Source: UBA830 sp002295635
GTDB taxonomy: Bacteria > Pseudomonadota > Alphaproteobacteria > MPNO01 > UBA830
Length of the DNA stretch: 64,000 nucleotides
Assembly: GCA_002295635.1 (NCBI GenBank)
Contig: DBHK01000005.1
Coordinates: forward strand, 1 to 64,000
Direction: 5' to 3'
In this document: one piece after another, positions 1 to 8,965 of the stretch
How positions within the stretch are numbered: position 1 is the first letter of the stretch
How the letters are laid out: the number at the start of each line of letters is the position of its first letter
Notes under the pieces: model-generated
Databases searched by the model: none
Told to the model about the DNA's origin: nothing
Seen by the model: the letters and a program-made list of their open reading frames with translations, nothing else
Made by a program: the position numbers and the translations under genes

Positions 1-632
1 GGATGTACCTCAAAGCAGATTACAAATTGTTAATCGAGAATCTTCTGGAGCTTTCCCATTTGTCCTATGTACATGCGACTACCCTGGGGACCGGCGCGGT
101 CGCCGAGGAACAGATGAAGTTCGAGAGAGGCGAGCGGTCGGTAACCCTTACTCGATGGATATTAGATTCCCCGGTTTCGACAATGTTTCAGAAACTTGGT
201 CGATTTGAGAAAAATGAACATGTTGATCGCTGGCAGCATGTCACTTGGACCCCACCAGCCTTCGTAAAACTGGACGTCGGAGCCGCTCGTGCTAACACTG
301 GTGCCGTCGAAGGAGATCGATCGCAGGGGTTCGGTTATCGAAATTTAAATGCGATCACGCCGGAAACTGAGAAATCTGCGCACTATTTCTGGGCTCAGGC
401 CCGGGATTTTCGTATCGATGAGGAATGGATTTCCGATTTGTTTGTCACTACTACTCACGAGGCTTTCTCGGAAGACCTCTGGATCATCGGACTTCAACAG
501 GAAAATATGGATACCGGTAAGACCCATCCGCGAGTCGACATCAATCATGATGGTGCTGCTATGCAGGCGATACGGATGCTCCAATCCATGATCGATCAAG
601 AGCGCAATTCATTTGCCGACGCTGCCGAATAG
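1..632 (+). CDS. Rieske non-heme iron oxygenase, C-terminal part (5' end outside window)
   Basis: This is the catalytic half of a ring-hydroxylating or O-demethylating oxygenase of the vanillate demethylase (VanA) type. The Rieske [2Fe-2S] domain should lie upstream of base 1. The visible protein starts in the catalytic domain, and the mononuclear iron motif NLLELSHLSYVH supplies two histidines (residues 19 and 24 from the first visible Met). The acidic third ligand is probably the Asp in SEDLW near residue 155. It is clearly related to the complete oxygenase at 28897-29940, which has the same NLL-L-H-SYVH pattern. The Met at base 3 is internal, not the true start. No reductase gene is seen. 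The substrate is unknown; methoxylated or carboxylated aromatics are typical for the family. Confidence 0.85.
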   Translation, partial: MYLKADYKLLIENLLELSHLSYVHATTLGTGAVAEEQMKFERGERSVTLTRWILDSPVSTMFQKLGRFEKNEHVDRWQHVTWTPPAFVKLDVGAARANTGAVEGDRSQGFGYRNLNAITPETEKSAHYFWAQARDFRIDEEWISDLFVTTTHEAFSEDLWIIGLQQENMDTGKTHPRVDINHDGAAMQAIRMLQSMIDQERNSFADAAE

Positions 633-655
633 GGAGAAAATTAGACAAGGAGTAT

Positions 656-1531
656 CTAATCGGAATACGGTAAGGACCAGGATTGGGTTTCGTGTCCTGC
701 ACTAAAAGTGTTGTTAGTTTGGTCTGGATTCCGGTTCACGAGTGGCCTGGCAAAAAGAGGATGCGTGAGTGACCGAATTTCGTGATCAAGAGTGTACAAA
801 ACCTTGCCCGAGTGCAGATCGATGATGTTTTCAAATCTGTATTGATGCTTATTGCTTTCCTCAGAAATCAACTCTCTCTCCAATAGCCTTTCATACGGGC
901 CAGAGAAGTCCGCGACATAGAGCTGGATATGGTGTCCATCGAATACCGGGATTTTTCGGTTCGTCTCCCGGAAGATAATTTTCTGGCCATTTCCCACCTG
1001 GACATAGGCAACTATCCCGCCTGAATGGCGAATCTCCGTCGGAGCGGAAATGATTTCCCTATAGAATTGGGCAATTCGTCGGGCGGTGTTTTTGGGAACA
1101 TCGAATTCTAAGTAAGCGATACCCAGCGCCATGGGACCAAACAACTTACTTGGGCGGTAAATTCTAAAGCGATTTCCCCATGGGCATGTTACCGATACAT
1201 ACCCTTTTTCTGGCCTGAATGAGAATTGAGTACCTTTCATCTCAGTTCTAATTGTTTTCAGTCGGTTTAGGAGTTTGCGGCGTTCGGGAATGACGAGTCC
1301 AATATTTCCCCTTATCACTTGAGCGTCTCTAGTGGGCATATGAAACTGATTTCGGCCAATATTTACCCACATATTTGTCACGCTAGTCACCAGATAGGGG
1401 TCACGGGTAAGGCCCAGCCCAGTAATGTAAAAAAGGGTTGCTAGTCGCTGGTCCGGAATACAAATATTCACATGTTCGAACGCGATGACGTTACCGACAT
1501 CTTCTTTCTGCCGGTTAAACTTTCTTTTCAT
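656..1531 (-). CDS. VOC (glyoxalase/bleomycin-resistance/dioxygenase) superfamily protein
   Basis: The protein is about 291 residues with two VOC-like modules. The first begins near residue 15 (FEHVNICIPD) and the second near residue 150 (YLEFDVPK, then HHIQLYVAD), which suits a two-domain VOC fold such as an extradiol-dioxygenase-like protein. The metal ligands are not clear by eye, so the activity is unknown. Two Met codons lie 9 bases apart. I prefer the second because an AGAGGGG Shine-Dalgarno sits 9 bases upstream of it but abuts the first. The gene converges on the Rieske gene with a 23-base gap and lies just downstream of the aldolase gene on the same strand, so a shared catabolic role is possible. 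Confidence 0.7.
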   Translation of the reverse strand: MKRKFNRQKEDVGNVIAFEHVNICIPDQRLATLFYITGLGLTRDPYLVTSVTNMWVNIGRNQFHMPTRDAQVIRGNIGLVIPERRKLLNRLKTIRTEMKGTQFSFRPEKGYVSVTCPWGNRFRIYRPSKLFGPMALGIAYLEFDVPKNTARRIAQFYREIISAPTEIRHSGGIVAYVQVGNGQKIIFRETNRKIPVFDGHHIQLYVADFSGPYERLLERELISEESNKHQYRFENIIDLHSGKVLYTLDHEIRSLTHPLFARPLVNRNPDQTNNTFSAGHETQSWSLPYSD

Positions 1532-1555
1532 CGCCTTCATCCCCTCTGATTTGAG

Positions 1556-2323
1556 TCAGTCACGGGTCAAGTTGGTAGCCGATAACATCCCTTGGGCGCT
1601 TGCCATCATGTGTCTGAAATCGCTTGAAAGCGTGACGAGGTCAAAACCTTTGGCAACCATTTCATTTGCATAGTCTGATGACATTGAATGAATTCCGGCC
1701 TTGATCCCATGACTGTGCGCTACCTCGAGTATTAGATCGATACGTTCCATGACCTCCGGCGCTCGTTGGTCGCCGCCGGGGCCGCCGCCAATGGAAACCG
1801 ATAAGTCGGAAGGGCCGATATAAACCGCATCAAGCCCTCGAACCGAACAGATACTGTCTAGATTATCAACAGATTCCTGCGTCTCAATCATCGCGAGTGT
1901 TAGCACCGTCTCGTCCGCATGTTCGTGATAGTCCGCACCCGAATAGAAGACTGCTCGAATTGGGCCAGTTGAACGGTAACCGCGAGGAGCGTAGCGGCAT
2001 GCCCCGACGAAGCGCTCGCATTCTTCCATCGAGTTAATCATTGGACAAATTACACCGTAGGCGCCGGCATCAAGAGACTTCATAATGATTGCCGGATCGT
2101 TCCATGGGACGCGTACCATTGGGGCAGGATCGTATTGCGTGATTCCCTGGAACATCGGTATCAGGTTGCTGTAATCGATGACCCCATGCTGCATATCCAC
2201 TGTAACGGCATCCCAACCGAGCGACGCCATTACTTCCGCGGTGAATGAGCCCGGTGTGCTCAAAAATATGTTAACGGCGGAGCGTCCTTCATTCCACGCG
2301 TCGATGATTTTGTTCGGTCGCAT
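1556..2323 (-). CDS. HpcH/HpaI family class II aldolase
   Basis: This is a 255-residue metal-dependent pyruvate/oxaloacetate aldolase of the type that cleaves 4-hydroxy-2-oxo acids late in aromatic degradation. Family hallmarks are a metal/substrate cluster with the Arg in MVRVPW, the Glu in AMIETQES and the Asp in IGPSDLSVS, on a TIM-barrel length scaffold. A strong GAGGAG ribosome site lies upstream of the ATG. It reads into the VOC gene 24 bases later, probably as one unit. The exact substrate is not readable from sequence. Confidence 0.9.
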   Translation of the reverse strand: MRPNKIIDAWNEGRSAVNIFLSTPGSFTAEVMASLGWDAVTVDMQHGVIDYSNLIPMFQGITQYDPAPMVRVPWNDPAIIMKSLDAGAYGVICPMINSMEECERFVGACRYAPRGYRSTGPIRAVFYSGADYHEHADETVLTLAMIETQESVDNLDSICSVRGLDAVYIGPSDLSVSIGGGPGGDQRAPEVMERIDLILEVAHSHGIKAGIHSMSSDYANEMVAKGFDLVTLSSDFRHMMASAQGMLSATNLTRD

Positions 2324-2436
2324 CAGTATTCTCTCCTCAACGGAGTTCTGTCTTACACCGTAAAATCGTTGAGGGGGAGGGAGAATGATAGGTACGAATT
2401 TGACGATCTATCAATCACAGGCTTAGGTGGGGAATA

Positions 2437-3354
2437 ATGGATTGGAAAAACCCTGTTCGGTTTATAGAGGAGTTGGATAGCGTATCTCCAACCATTCGTG
2501 GAATTATACTCGCTCTGGTATCCGGGGCGTTTTTTGCAACGATGCATGGATCCGTGAGACTTCTATCCCGAGACCTCGATGCGACGGAAATCGCATTTTT
2601 TCGAGCATTTTTTGGCTTTGTATTCTTTGCCCCCATCTTATTCCGGACTCGACTTTCCGTTCTGCGCACATCTCGGCTGCCACTCCATCTACTCAGAGGC
2701 CTTTTTAACGGCGCGTCGCTGCTTCTCTGGTTTACCGCGCTTAGTCTCGTGCCGCTGGGTGATGCGACGGCACTTTCGCTCATGGGTCCGGTATTCGTTA
2801 CTATGGGCGCTATTTTTATTCTGGGGGAGAATGTGCACGGCCCCCGCTGGATAGCGCTTGTCATCGGGGTTTTGGGTGCCTTGGTGATCGTAAGGCCAGG
2901 ATTCCAAGAGATTAACTACGGGATGATTCTGGTGTTTATTTCCATGATTTTTGTGACTTGTTCAAAACTGATTGCAAAATCACTGTCTCGGACGGATGAG
3001 CCTTCTACGATTGTCGCCTATTTATCGCTGACAATGATGGTACCTTCAGGCGTAGCGTTGTGTTTCGTATGGCAGACGCCGACGCTCACCCAGCTAATAT
3101 TCATGGTGGCTATCGGTTTCATGGGGAGCTGTGGCCACATGCTTTTGACGACGGCATACAAGATCGCGGATATTTCTGCGGTGGAGCCCGTTGTTTTCGC
3201 GAGATTGGTGTGGGCGGCAATTGTCGGCTGGTTTATGTTTTCCGAATTCCCGGGTTTGTGGATCTGGCTTGGTGGTGCGTTGATAGTGGCGGCCTCTACC
3301 TGGCTGGCGCGACACGAATCCCGCGAACGTCAAAAGAGAGAAGAGAATGACTAA
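2437..3354 (+). CDS. DMT superfamily transporter (EamA domains)
   Basis: The 305-residue protein is very hydrophobic, with about ten predicted membrane helices in two EamA repeats. The first repeat starts near residue 25 (SGAFFATMHGSVRLLSRD) and the second near residue 160. RhaT/YdcZ-type drug/metabolite transporters of this length export amino acids or metabolites; the substrate is unknown. It is transcribed divergently from the aldolase gene with 113 bases between starts. Its last 4 bases overlap the end of purD on the other strand. Confidence 0.9.
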   Translation: MDWKNPVRFIEELDSVSPTIRGIILALVSGAFFATMHGSVRLLSRDLDATEIAFFRAFFGFVFFAPILFRTRLSVLRTSRLPLHLLRGLFNGASLLLWFTALSLVPLGDATALSLMGPVFVTMGAIFILGENVHGPRWIALVIGVLGALVIVRPGFQEINYGMILVFISMIFVTCSKLIAKSLSRTDEPSTIVAYLSLTMMVPSGVALCFVWQTPTLTQLIFMVAIGFMGSCGHMLLTTAYKIADISAVEPVVFARLVWAAIVGWFMFSEFPGLWIWLGGALIVAASTWLARHESRERQKREEND

Positions 3355-4619
3355 ACCGCCTGCCAGCCGATATCCCGGCGGCAGAATCCGCCCGGCCACT
3401 CGATTCGGTCTACGGCTCTATAGGCGCGTTCTTGTGCTTCTGCGATCGACTTGCCATTAGCTGTGACGTTGAGAACGCGTCCGCCGGAAGCTAAAATCTC
3501 TCCTCCATCTCCCCTGCGGGTTCCGGCATGGAACACAAGCGTACCAGCAATCTTCCCCGCCTTTTCTAGGCCACCAATTACGGAACCTTTTTTATAATCG
3601 TCGGGATAGCCATTGCTAGCCATAACGACTGTCAACGCCGCTTCGTCGAACCATCGAAGGTCGAAATCTTTTAATTCACCATCGCAGGTGGCGATGAGTG
3701 CCGGTACCAGATCAGACATTAGGCGGGTCATCAGAACCTGACATTCGGGGTCGCCAAAGCGTACGTTATATTCAACCAGTTTGGGTCCTTCGTCGGTTAG
3801 CATCAGTCCTGCGTATAACACACCTTGGTAGGGTCTTCCGTCTGCTTTCATGCCGGCGACAGTGGGTAAGATAATTCGGTCCATCACGGTATCCGCGATT
3901 TCGTCTGTGATAGCGGGGGCTGGGGAATAAGCTCCCATGCCGCCAGTATTGGGCCCGGTGTCTCCTTCACCCACGCGCTTATGATCTTGGGCGGAGGCGA
4001 GGGGTAAGACGTTTTCGCCGTCGACAAGGGCGAAGAAACTGGCTTCGACACCTTCCATAAATTCTTCGATTACAATCTCGGCACCCGCGTCGCCAAATGT
4101 TCGTCCCTTCAGCATGTCATCGACTGCTTGATATGCCTGCGCGGCCGTTTCGCAGATTATTACGCCTTTTCCAGCGGCGAGGCCGTCGGCCTTAACAACT
4201 ATCGGCGTTTCCCGGGTGTCGATGAATTTTTTTGCGGGACCTGCCTCCTTGAATCGCTCGTACTCGGCAGTCGGGATTTTATACCGCGCGCAGAGATCCT
4301 TCATATAGCCTTTGGAACCCTCAAGGATCGCCGCATCCGCGCTGGGGCCGAAGGCACGTATATTTTTTTCCCTCAACCGGTCGGCAAGCCCCATTACTAG
4401 AGGTGCCTCAGGTCCGATCACTACGAGGTCGACGGCGTTTTCTGTGCAGAAACCGACTAGCGTATCGATATCCTCGACCTCAATATCCACGCATTCTGCA
4501 TCCTGAGAAATGCCAGAATTCCCGGGCGCGCACCATAGTTTCTCGACTAGTGGCGATCCTGAGATTGTCCAACATAAGGCGTGTTCCCTTCCTCCCGCTC
4601 CGACGACTAGTACTCTCAT
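3351..4619 (-). CDS. purD: phosphoribosylamine--glycine ligase
   Basis: The enzyme makes glycinamide ribonucleotide from phosphoribosylamine, glycine and ATP in purine synthesis. The 422-residue protein opens with the N-domain signature MRVLVVGAGGREHAL and has the ATP-grasp core (VVKADGLAAGKGV, then NTGGMGAYSP and EYNVRFGDPE). The reading frame stays open for 28 further codons upstream, but that part lacks family similarity and reaches into the divergent xseA promoter, so I start at the Met of MRVLVV. purD and xseA are divergent with 72 bases between starts and probably share a promoter region. Confidence 0.95.
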   Translation of the reverse strand: MRVLVVGAGGREHALCWTISGSPLVEKLWCAPGNSGISQDAECVDIEVEDIDTLVGFCTENAVDLVVIGPEAPLVMGLADRLREKNIRAFGPSADAAILEGSKGYMKDLCARYKIPTAEYERFKEAGPAKKFIDTRETPIVVKADGLAAGKGVIICETAAQAYQAVDDMLKGRTFGDAGAEIVIEEFMEGVEASFFALVDGENVLPLASAQDHKRVGEGDTGPNTGGMGAYSPAPAITDEIADTVMDRIILPTVAGMKADGRPYQGVLYAGLMLTDEGPKLVEYNVRFGDPECQVLMTRLMSDLVPALIATCDGELKDFDLRWFDEAALTVVMASNGYPDDYKKGSVIGGLEKAGKIAGTLVFHAGTRRGDGGEILASGGRVLNVTANGKSIAEAQERAYRAVDRIEWPGGFCRRDIGWQAV

Positions 4620-4691
4620 GAGACCTGCTTCCAATTTTTTATCTATGTCATTGCCATAAGACCCATCTGATGACATAGAATACGAATCGTC

Positions 4692-6242
4692 ATGACCGAT
4701 CAATTCTCAGAAGAAGGCGAAGAACCCGCTATTGGCAACAACGTTAGCGAACTTTCCGTTGGGGAAATTTCGCAGGCGATAAAACGGACGTTGGAAGGTG
4801 CCTTTGGTTTTGTTCGAGTGCGCGGAGAAGTTGGGCGACCTAACTACCATACGTCCGGACATCTTTACTTCACCTTGAAAGATGCGGATGCGGCGATGGA
4901 TGCAGTGGCGTGGCGAGGGACAGTCGGGAAGCTCTCACTACAGCTTGAAGAGGGTATGGAGGTGATCGCAACTGGCCGGATTTCATCCTACGCAAAAAGC
5001 TCTCGCTACCAAATTGTTGTCGAATCGGTCGAACTCGCGGGCGAGGGGGCGTTACTCAAGCTGCTTGAGGACCGCCGCAAGAAACTGGGCGCCGAAGGTT
5101 TATTCGAAGCGGATAAGAAGCAAGACCTGCCTTTCCTTCCGGAGGTTATTGGCGTTATTACTTCTCCTACCGGCGCTGTTATCCACGATATTCTGAACCG
5201 CCTAAAAGAGCGGTTTCCTCGACATGTTCTCTTGTGGTCAGTCCCGGTTCAGGGAGAAGGCGCTGCCGATAAAATTGCTGCGGCCATAGAAGGTTTCAAT
5301 GCCCTTGGGCAGGGGGGAGAAATTCCCCGTCCGGACTTGCTTATCGTCGCTCGCGGCGGTGGTAGTCTCGAGGATTTGTGGCAGTTCAATGAGGAAATCG
5401 TAGTGCGGGCAACTGCAAATTCAGAAATCCCCCTAATATCGGCCGTGGGCCATGAGACGGACATAACACTGATAGATTATGCTTCCGATCGGCGAGCTCC
5501 CACACCGACTGCGGCCGCAGAGATTGCGGTACCCGTTCGATCTGAACTGCAGTCGCAGGTTCTGGAGGATGAAGGTCGGCTAGTTGCCTCTATGAGCCGG
5601 TTCATACAGGAGCGACGAAACCATATTCAAGGAATCGCTCGAGGGTTGCCGCGCCCGAGTGAATTGCTGGAAGGTAACATGCAGGCACTGGACCTCGCTT
5701 CGGAACGGCTGAGTAATCTCGTAACTAGAGAATTAGAGAGATCCAGGGCGCATCTCTTAAAAACCGGTGTCAGGCTTCCACACCCGCGCGAAGTCATTAC
5801 GAAGGCTGGGCTAGAACTTTCGAGCAAAGGTGCCCGCATCTCAATCGCCCTACAGGCGCTCGTGCGAGAGAGAAAGAAAAGTTTTTCAAGCCTCTCCGTA
5901 TCCGAGCGAATTAACGGTGCTATGCGCCGGAAAATTTCAGAGGACGAAAAAAGGCTGCAAACCGGCACCCAGCTATTGAACAGTCTGTCGTATGAGCGGG
6001 TTCTGGAGCGGGGGTTTACTTTGATACGCGATACGGACGGTGAACCTGTGATGCAGGCATTTCAAACGCAATCCGGACAAGAAGTCGCAATAAGCTTTTC
6101 AGATGGAACTGTCTCGGCGACTATCGGAGAAAAAGCCGTGGCAAAGTCAAACCCTTTGTCTGGTAAATTAAAACGCAGAAAACAAACGAAATCGAAAAAA
6201 TGTTCGGTTTCTTCTGGACGCGATCAGGGGTCGCTTTTCTGA
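4692..6242 (+). CDS. xseA: exodeoxyribonuclease VII large subunit
   Basis: This is the catalytic subunit of ExoVII, which degrades single-stranded DNA to oligonucleotides. The 516-residue protein has an N-terminal OB-fold (ISQAIKRTLEGAFGFVRVRGEVG, residues about 25-110) and the catalytic core (GVITSPTGAVIHDIL, ARGGGSLEDLW, SAVGHETD). A charged helical region of about 200 residues follows, and the tail is Lys-rich. Length is slightly above the usual 450-500. No small subunit gene (xseB) is nearby. An M23 peptidase starts 3 bases after the stop, so the two are likely cotranscribed. Confidence 0.95.
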   Translation: MTDQFSEEGEEPAIGNNVSELSVGEISQAIKRTLEGAFGFVRVRGEVGRPNYHTSGHLYFTLKDADAAMDAVAWRGTVGKLSLQLEEGMEVIATGRISSYAKSSRYQIVVESVELAGEGALLKLLEDRRKKLGAEGLFEADKKQDLPFLPEVIGVITSPTGAVIHDILNRLKERFPRHVLLWSVPVQGEGAADKIAAAIEGFNALGQGGEIPRPDLLIVARGGGSLEDLWQFNEEIVVRATANSEIPLISAVGHETDITLIDYASDRRAPTPTAAAEIAVPVRSELQSQVLEDEGRLVASMSRFIQERRNHIQGIARGLPRPSELLEGNMQALDLASERLSNLVTRELERSRAHLLKTGVRLPHPREVITKAGLELSSKGARISIALQALVRERKKSFSSLSVSERINGAMRRKISEDEKRLQTGTQLLNSLSYERVLERGFTLIRDTDGEPVMQAFQTQSGQEVAISFSDGTVSATIGEKAVAKSNPLSGKLKRRKQTKSKKCSVSSGRDQGSLF

Positions 6243-6245
6243 TCG

Positions 6246-7061
6246 ATGCACCGTCTATCTGCAGGAATAATCACCCTATGCCTGATTTCGACTCCGGCAT
6301 CGGCGAGGACCCTCTCTTTAACCGGGCACTTCATGCAGGGTGGGTTGATAACAGGGCAAACCAATCCGGGCGCCAAAGTCTCGCTTGATGGTAAAAAGCT
6401 CCGAGTGTCTCCCGACGGATTATTTGTCTTCGGACTAGGGAGAAATGCGGAAAGCGAGGTAGTTATAAAAACTAAGTTGCCAAGCGGGGAAATCTATTTG
6501 GAAAATTTTGAGATCGAGAAAAGAAAGTATCGTATCCAGCGGATCAATGGCCTGCCTAAAAAGATGGTGACACCATCACCCGAGACGATGGACCGGATAA
6601 GACGGGAAGGTAAGGCTATACGGTCCGCGCGTGCGGTATTTACAATGGCGACGCACTTCAGAGCCGGTTTCATCTGGCCATCTAAGGGCCAAATATCGGG
6701 GGTTTATGGCAGCCAACGTATCTTGAATGGCGAATCACGCCAACCGCATCTCGGAGTTGATATCGCGGCTCCAAAGGGAACACCTGTTCTCGCGTCAGCT
6801 GCTGGAAAGGTGACTCTTGCCGAGATGGATCTCTATTTCACCGGCGGCACTATCATCATTGAACACGGTCACGGTCTATCTACCGTTTATTCACATCTTA
6901 GCGAAATCGAGGTCAGAAAAGGAGACAGCATACGTCAGGGCGGGAAGATAGGCGCTATCGGGTCCTCCGGGCGGTCGACGGGACCTCATCTTGACTGGCG
7001 TATTAACTGGTTCCAAGAGAGACTAGATCCAATGTTATTGGCTGGCCCTATGCCCCAATAA
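6246..7061 (+). CDS. M23-family murein peptidase (LytM domain), secreted
   Basis: The 271-residue protein has a Sec signal peptide (about residues 1-20, ending ASA-R), a beta-rich N-terminal region, and a C-terminal LytM/M23 domain that would cut peptide cross-links in the periplasm. Zinc motif 1 is intact (H168 and D172 in HLGVDIAAP) and H217 (YSHLSE) is in place. The final HxH motif reads HLD (H248 and D250), so the usual second zinc-ligand His is an Asp. It may still be active, as an Asp can bind zinc, or act as a regulator. It lies directly behind xseA. Confidence 0.9.
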   Translation: MHRLSAGIITLCLISTPASARTLSLTGHFMQGGLITGQTNPGAKVSLDGKKLRVSPDGLFVFGLGRNAESEVVIKTKLPSGEIYLENFEIEKRKYRIQRINGLPKKMVTPSPETMDRIRREGKAIRSARAVFTMATHFRAGFIWPSKGQISGVYGSQRILNGESRQPHLGVDIAAPKGTPVLASAAGKVTLAEMDLYFTGGTIIIEHGHGLSTVYSHLSEIEVRKGDSIRQGGKIGAIGSSGRSTGPHLDWRINWFQERLDPMLLAGPMPQ

Positions 7062-7063
7062 CG

Positions 7064-7987
7064 CTATTCATCTGGTCTTTTTGGTTTCTTTCCCCAACGC
7101 CGGTGAAACCACATCCACTGCTCCGGCCGTTCTGTGATCCAAATACTGAAAAGATCGTTTATCCTCCTCATGGTGGCTTCTATATCGGCGTTTCTATTAC
7201 CGGTGTTGACCGGCGGTCGGGGTTTCTCGACAGTTAGTCTGAAGTGTGCGGCATCCAGCCTTTCCACTCGTATAGGTATAAGGAGCGCTTCATATTTCAT
7301 GGCTAACGCCGCGGGCGCGGTCGGGGTCATGGCATTAATACCTAGGAATGGGATGTTTACGCCCTGGTTCATACGTACATCTACTAGCATGATAGTGTGT
7401 CCATCGCCCTTTAGAACTTGAGTGAGACGACGGGCCCCTTGTCGACCTTTCATGATGAGTTCTACCCCGCTGCGTCTCTGCCAGCTGCGGACGAGAGCGT
7501 CTATAAATGGGTTATTGAAGGGTCGATAGACAACCGTAAGGGGTAGATCGTGCATTCGGGCCGCCAATGTTACCATTTCCCAGTTGCCCATGTGTCCGGC
7601 AAGTAAAATTCCCGACTTACCACTCTCTCGGAGCATATCGAGGTGTTCGGCACCGACAATTTCTAGACGGTTTTCCCGATCGTGGCGTATCTGATCGAGG
7701 CTCCAGTAGTCGGAAATCACACGGGTAAAATTGTCCCAGACCCCTCGGACAATTTCCTCCATTCTTTTGTTTGATGTTTCGGGCCATACGAGGGCCACAC
7801 TCTCACGAATCCGGTTACTGAGCGCGAGATGAGGTCCGACCGACCGACCGACGAATGCGAGCAGGTTACCCACAAGGCTTACAGGGAGCTTATGCAACAA
7901 AACATATATCGGCCACGAAAGCGCGATCTCGATTCGGTGTTGTACGGTTGGCTTCCGCCAGTATCGATTTGCAACGCGCGCCAACAA
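7064..7987 (-). CDS. LpxL/HtrB-like lipid A acyltransferase
   Basis: This 307-residue protein of the LpxL/LpxM/LpxP family transfers a secondary acyl chain to Kdo-lipid IVA at the inner membrane. It has the HX4E catalytic motif (HMGNWE, near residue 132) and an N-terminal hydrophobic segment. The start is a TTG placed directly after the lpxK stop, with an AAAGG ribosome site inside the end of lpxK, which suggests coupled translation. It is the last gene of the minus-strand lipid A/Kdo run. Which acyl chain it adds cannot be read from sequence. Confidence 0.85.
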   Translation of the reverse strand: MLARVANRYWRKPTVQHRIEIALSWPIYVLLHKLPVSLVGNLLAFVGRSVGPHLALSNRIRESVALVWPETSNKRMEEIVRGVWDNFTRVISDYWSLDQIRHDRENRLEIVGAEHLDMLRESGKSGILLAGHMGNWEMVTLAARMHDLPLTVVYRPFNNPFIDALVRSWQRRSGVELIMKGRQGARRLTQVLKGDGHTIMLVDVRMNQGVNIPFLGINAMTPTAPAALAMKYEALLIPIRVERLDAAHFRLTVEKPRPPVNTGNRNADIEATMRRINDLFSIWITERPEQWMWFHRRWGKKPKRPDE

Positions 7988-8965
7988 TTAAACCTTTTCT
8001 TTTAAGACTTGTCCGAGGACCTCGTCCAGTTCACCTAAATCATTCCAATCCAGACGAATTTTTAGCGAACGTATCATGTCTCTTGCTTCCACCGGTACAC
8101 GAACCATATCCTTCTCTGTGGTAACAACCAACGCATCCGCCATGGCTGCGGTATCTATGAGCCTCATGATCTCATCGACAGAATAGTAATAGTGATCTGG
8201 AAAACCCGCGATGTCGATCAGATCGCAACCCATACCGGCAAGTGTTTCGAAGAACTTCTCCGGCTGTCCGATACCCGCGAAGGCTACGACCGGCTTTCCA
8301 GAGATATCGTCATCCTTGGTGGCGGGCACAAAACGGGCCATCAAAATAGGTATATTTTTCGGCATTGCTGCCTGCAGAGGATCAGATACATCGCCAATCA
8401 GGGCTATTGCTTCGACACGTTGCATTGCACATTCTAACGGTTCTCTCAAAGGTCCTGCCGGCATCACCCGGCCATTTCCATAACCGTATCGACCATCAAT
8501 GACCAAAATTGAGAGATCTTTGTGAAGCGCCGGGTTTTGTAGGCCATCATCCATAACGATCGCGCCTATACCCGTATCGACAGCTGCGAGGGCCGATTTT
8601 ACCCTATCGTTCCCAATCCAGGTCGGCGCTACACTTGCTAAAAGTAATGGCTCGTCACCGACGTCTCGCGAAGAATGTTTGGATGTTTCCACCTTAGTTG
8701 ACGCACTTATGGACCCACCATATCCGCGACTTAGAAATCCTGCATTAATATTAGATGTGTGCAGTCGTTCCATTACGGAGAGTGCAACAGGCGTCTTACC
8801 GGCGCCGCCCGCGACGACGTTACCGATACAGATCACAGGGATGTCCACTTTAGTAGGCTTGACCTTAGTGAGGCGGCGACGCGCTCGCCATGCCCAGATT
8901 TGGCTCATTGGGGAGAGCAGGGTTGGGAGGACCCCCTCTTTATACCAGAAATTAGGCGCGCGCAT
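7988..8965 (-). CDS. lpxK: tetraacyldisaccharide 4'-kinase
   Basis: LpxK phosphorylates the 4' position of the lipid A disaccharide. The 325-residue protein shows the LpxK-type P-loop GNVVAGGAGKTP near residue 50, the FLSRGYGG motif and the VMDDGLQNP motif. I start at the Met of MRAPNFWY rather than 31 codons further upstream, because the upstream part lies inside waaA and has no family similarity. The chosen ATG overlaps the waaA stop by 14 bases. The P-loop lies after a short amphipathic membrane-binding N-terminus. Confidence 0.93.
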   Translation of the reverse strand: MRAPNFWYKEGVLPTLLSPMSQIWAWRARRRLTKVKPTKVDIPVICIGNVVAGGAGKTPVALSVMERLHTSNINAGFLSRGYGGSISASTKVETSKHSSRDVGDEPLLLASVAPTWIGNDRVKSALAAVDTGIGAIVMDDGLQNPALHKDLSILVIDGRYGYGNGRVMPAGPLREPLECAMQRVEAIALIGDVSDPLQAAMPKNIPILMARFVPATKDDDISGKPVVAFAGIGQPEKFFETLAGMGCDLIDIAGFPDHYYYSVDEIMRLIDTAAMADALVVTTEKDMVRVPVEARDMIRSLKIRLDWNDLGELDEVLGQVLKEKV

